Below are positions 63,424 to 64,000 of a stretch of DNA of 64,000 bases, one piece after another. The translations under genes were made by a program, and so were the position numbers. Below the pieces are notes generated by a model. It saw nothing but the letters and a program-made list of their open reading frames with translations. It did no database searches and was not told where the DNA came from. The stretch's first letter is position 1; each line of letters opens with the position of its first letter. The DNA is from Cystobacter fuscus DSM 2262 (GTDB lineage: Bacteria > Myxococcota > Myxococcia > Myxococcales > Myxococcaceae). The stretch spans positions 62,001-126,000 of the forward strand of contig NZ_ANAH02000013.1 in assembly GCF_000335475.2 (NCBI RefSeq). The letters are read 5' to 3'.

Positions 63424-63883
63424 CGCTGAAGCCCTTCTTCCGGTTCCCCGTGCTGACGCACCTGCTGATGGGCCAGCTGATGCCGTTGAACGAGGCGAGG
63501 GCCCAGCTCGGTCTGTCCCCCTATCGTGGCCGCTCGGCGCACCTCGTCCAGGCCGCGGCCTCGCCCAAGCTCCACATCATCATGGGCCACCGGAGACTCG
63601 CCGGGGGCATTGCGCTGCGCGACAACCAGCTCTTCGTCGGGCCGACGACCGCCAACAGCTCCACGAGCCGCAAGGAAGCGCCGCACGTCGAGCCCGGGAC
63701 CGTGATCGTCAGCACGACGACGACCCATGCGGACAATGGCTTGTTCCGGCGCGTGTTGGAGGCGGTCTCGCCCATGAACGTCCCCGTGCTCGCCACGGCC
63801 GCGGGGGCCCAGGACATCCCCTCCGGCTGGTCATCCCCCTCGTTGGAGACCAGACCCTCAACGCGTCGAGCGCGCGGGGCTAG
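63424..63883 (+). pseudogene. Degraded family 1 glycosyltransferase remnant
   Basis: No intact gene, but two frames read like GT1 (macroside or UGT-type) protein. From about 63424, LKPFFRFPVLTHLLMGQLMP, then LNEARAQLGLSPYRG, LFVGPTTANS and VIVSTTTTHADNGLFRRVLE; near 63815 the match moves to another frame with VIPLVGDQTLNASSARG, resembling the donor-site DQxxNA, then a stop. This suggests a frameshift and truncation. Without homolog comparison I cannot exclude that the first half is chance. Confidence 0.5.
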
Positions 63884-64000
63884 GGGAACGTGGACGTCGA
63901 GAGCATTTCCGCCGCGGCCTAGACTCCTCTCCCCCCATCACTCTTCTGGAGCTCGAGGTGTGGACCTGGCTGTCCCGCTCGTGCACGTCGATGCCGATGT
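63884..64000. other. Window-end sequence, unresolved
   Basis: The last 117 bases follow the glycosyltransferase remnant. A frame continues open to the edge, but too little is present to identify a gene. Confidence 0.4.

Overview
The window is GC-rich, tightly packed bacterial chromosome and most resembles a myxobacterium of the Cystobacter/Archangium/Myxococcus group. That placement is an inference. It rests on a DUF2378 (Myxococcus-Stigmatella family) protein, many lipoproteins with Asp/Ala/Gly-rich linkers, MopE-type Cys/Asp metal-binding modules, a hybrid sensor kinase with receiver domains at both ends, and strong third-position GC. I recognised no rRNA, tRNA, CRISPR array or intact transposon.

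Layout. 1-8.7 kb: the 5' part of a MATE exporter, a secreted copper amine oxidase reduced to its catalytic domain, a response regulator/hybrid kinase operon, an outer-membrane-barrel-like protein, a SAM hydroxide adenosyltransferase, a GH16 lipoprotein and a Cys-rich lipoprotein. 8.8-15.4 kb: two tandem paralogous lipoproteins of about 860 aa (MopE motif plus Ig-like repeats) and an erythromycin-esterase-family protein. 15.7-25.1 kb: a compact gene set that looks like an undescribed biosynthetic cluster. It has a radical SAM enzyme, ureohydrolase, APH-type kinase and histidine phosphatase, the first three joined by 4-bp stop/start overlaps, then an SDR on the other strand, a GNAT, a class III aminotransferase and a LanB-like protein containing only the glutamylation half. 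25.2-32.3 kb: a Rieske oxygenase, the DUF2378 protein, a PAS protein and an Lhr-type helicase. 32.3-43.3 kb: a P450, two inverted paralogous PQQ-type sugar dehydrogenases flanking an SDR/HxlR/EamA block, several lipoproteins and a Tat-exported intradiol-dioxygenase-like protein.

43.4-52.3 kb is a minus-strand galactose block: GH2 hydrolase, galactokinase, glycosyltransferase, UDP-galactopyranose mutase, a GH1-RmlD fusion and UDP-glucose 4-epimerase. Together these can release galactose, activate it, interconvert UDP-Glc and UDP-Gal and make UDP-galactofuranose for a surface glycan. 52.4-54.9 kb holds a tannase-family lipoprotein and an unknown protein with a disordered Ser/Thr/Pro-rich N-terminus. 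54.9-62.6 kb is a second minus-strand glycan or glycolipid operon: a 1013-aa polytopic membrane protein, an FAD oxidoreductase, two GT2 enzymes, an NAD epimerase and a TIM-barrel isomerase, with overlapping or touching genes. The last 1.4 kb has a standalone TipAS-like domain and a decayed family 1 glycosyltransferase.

The most promising novelty is the 15.7-25.1 kb cluster. A tRNA-dependent peptide ligase-like enzyme (inferred from its single-domain LanB architecture) sits with arginine/ornithine-type chemistry and a kinase/phosphatase pair that could mask and unmask a product. No precursor peptide is evident.
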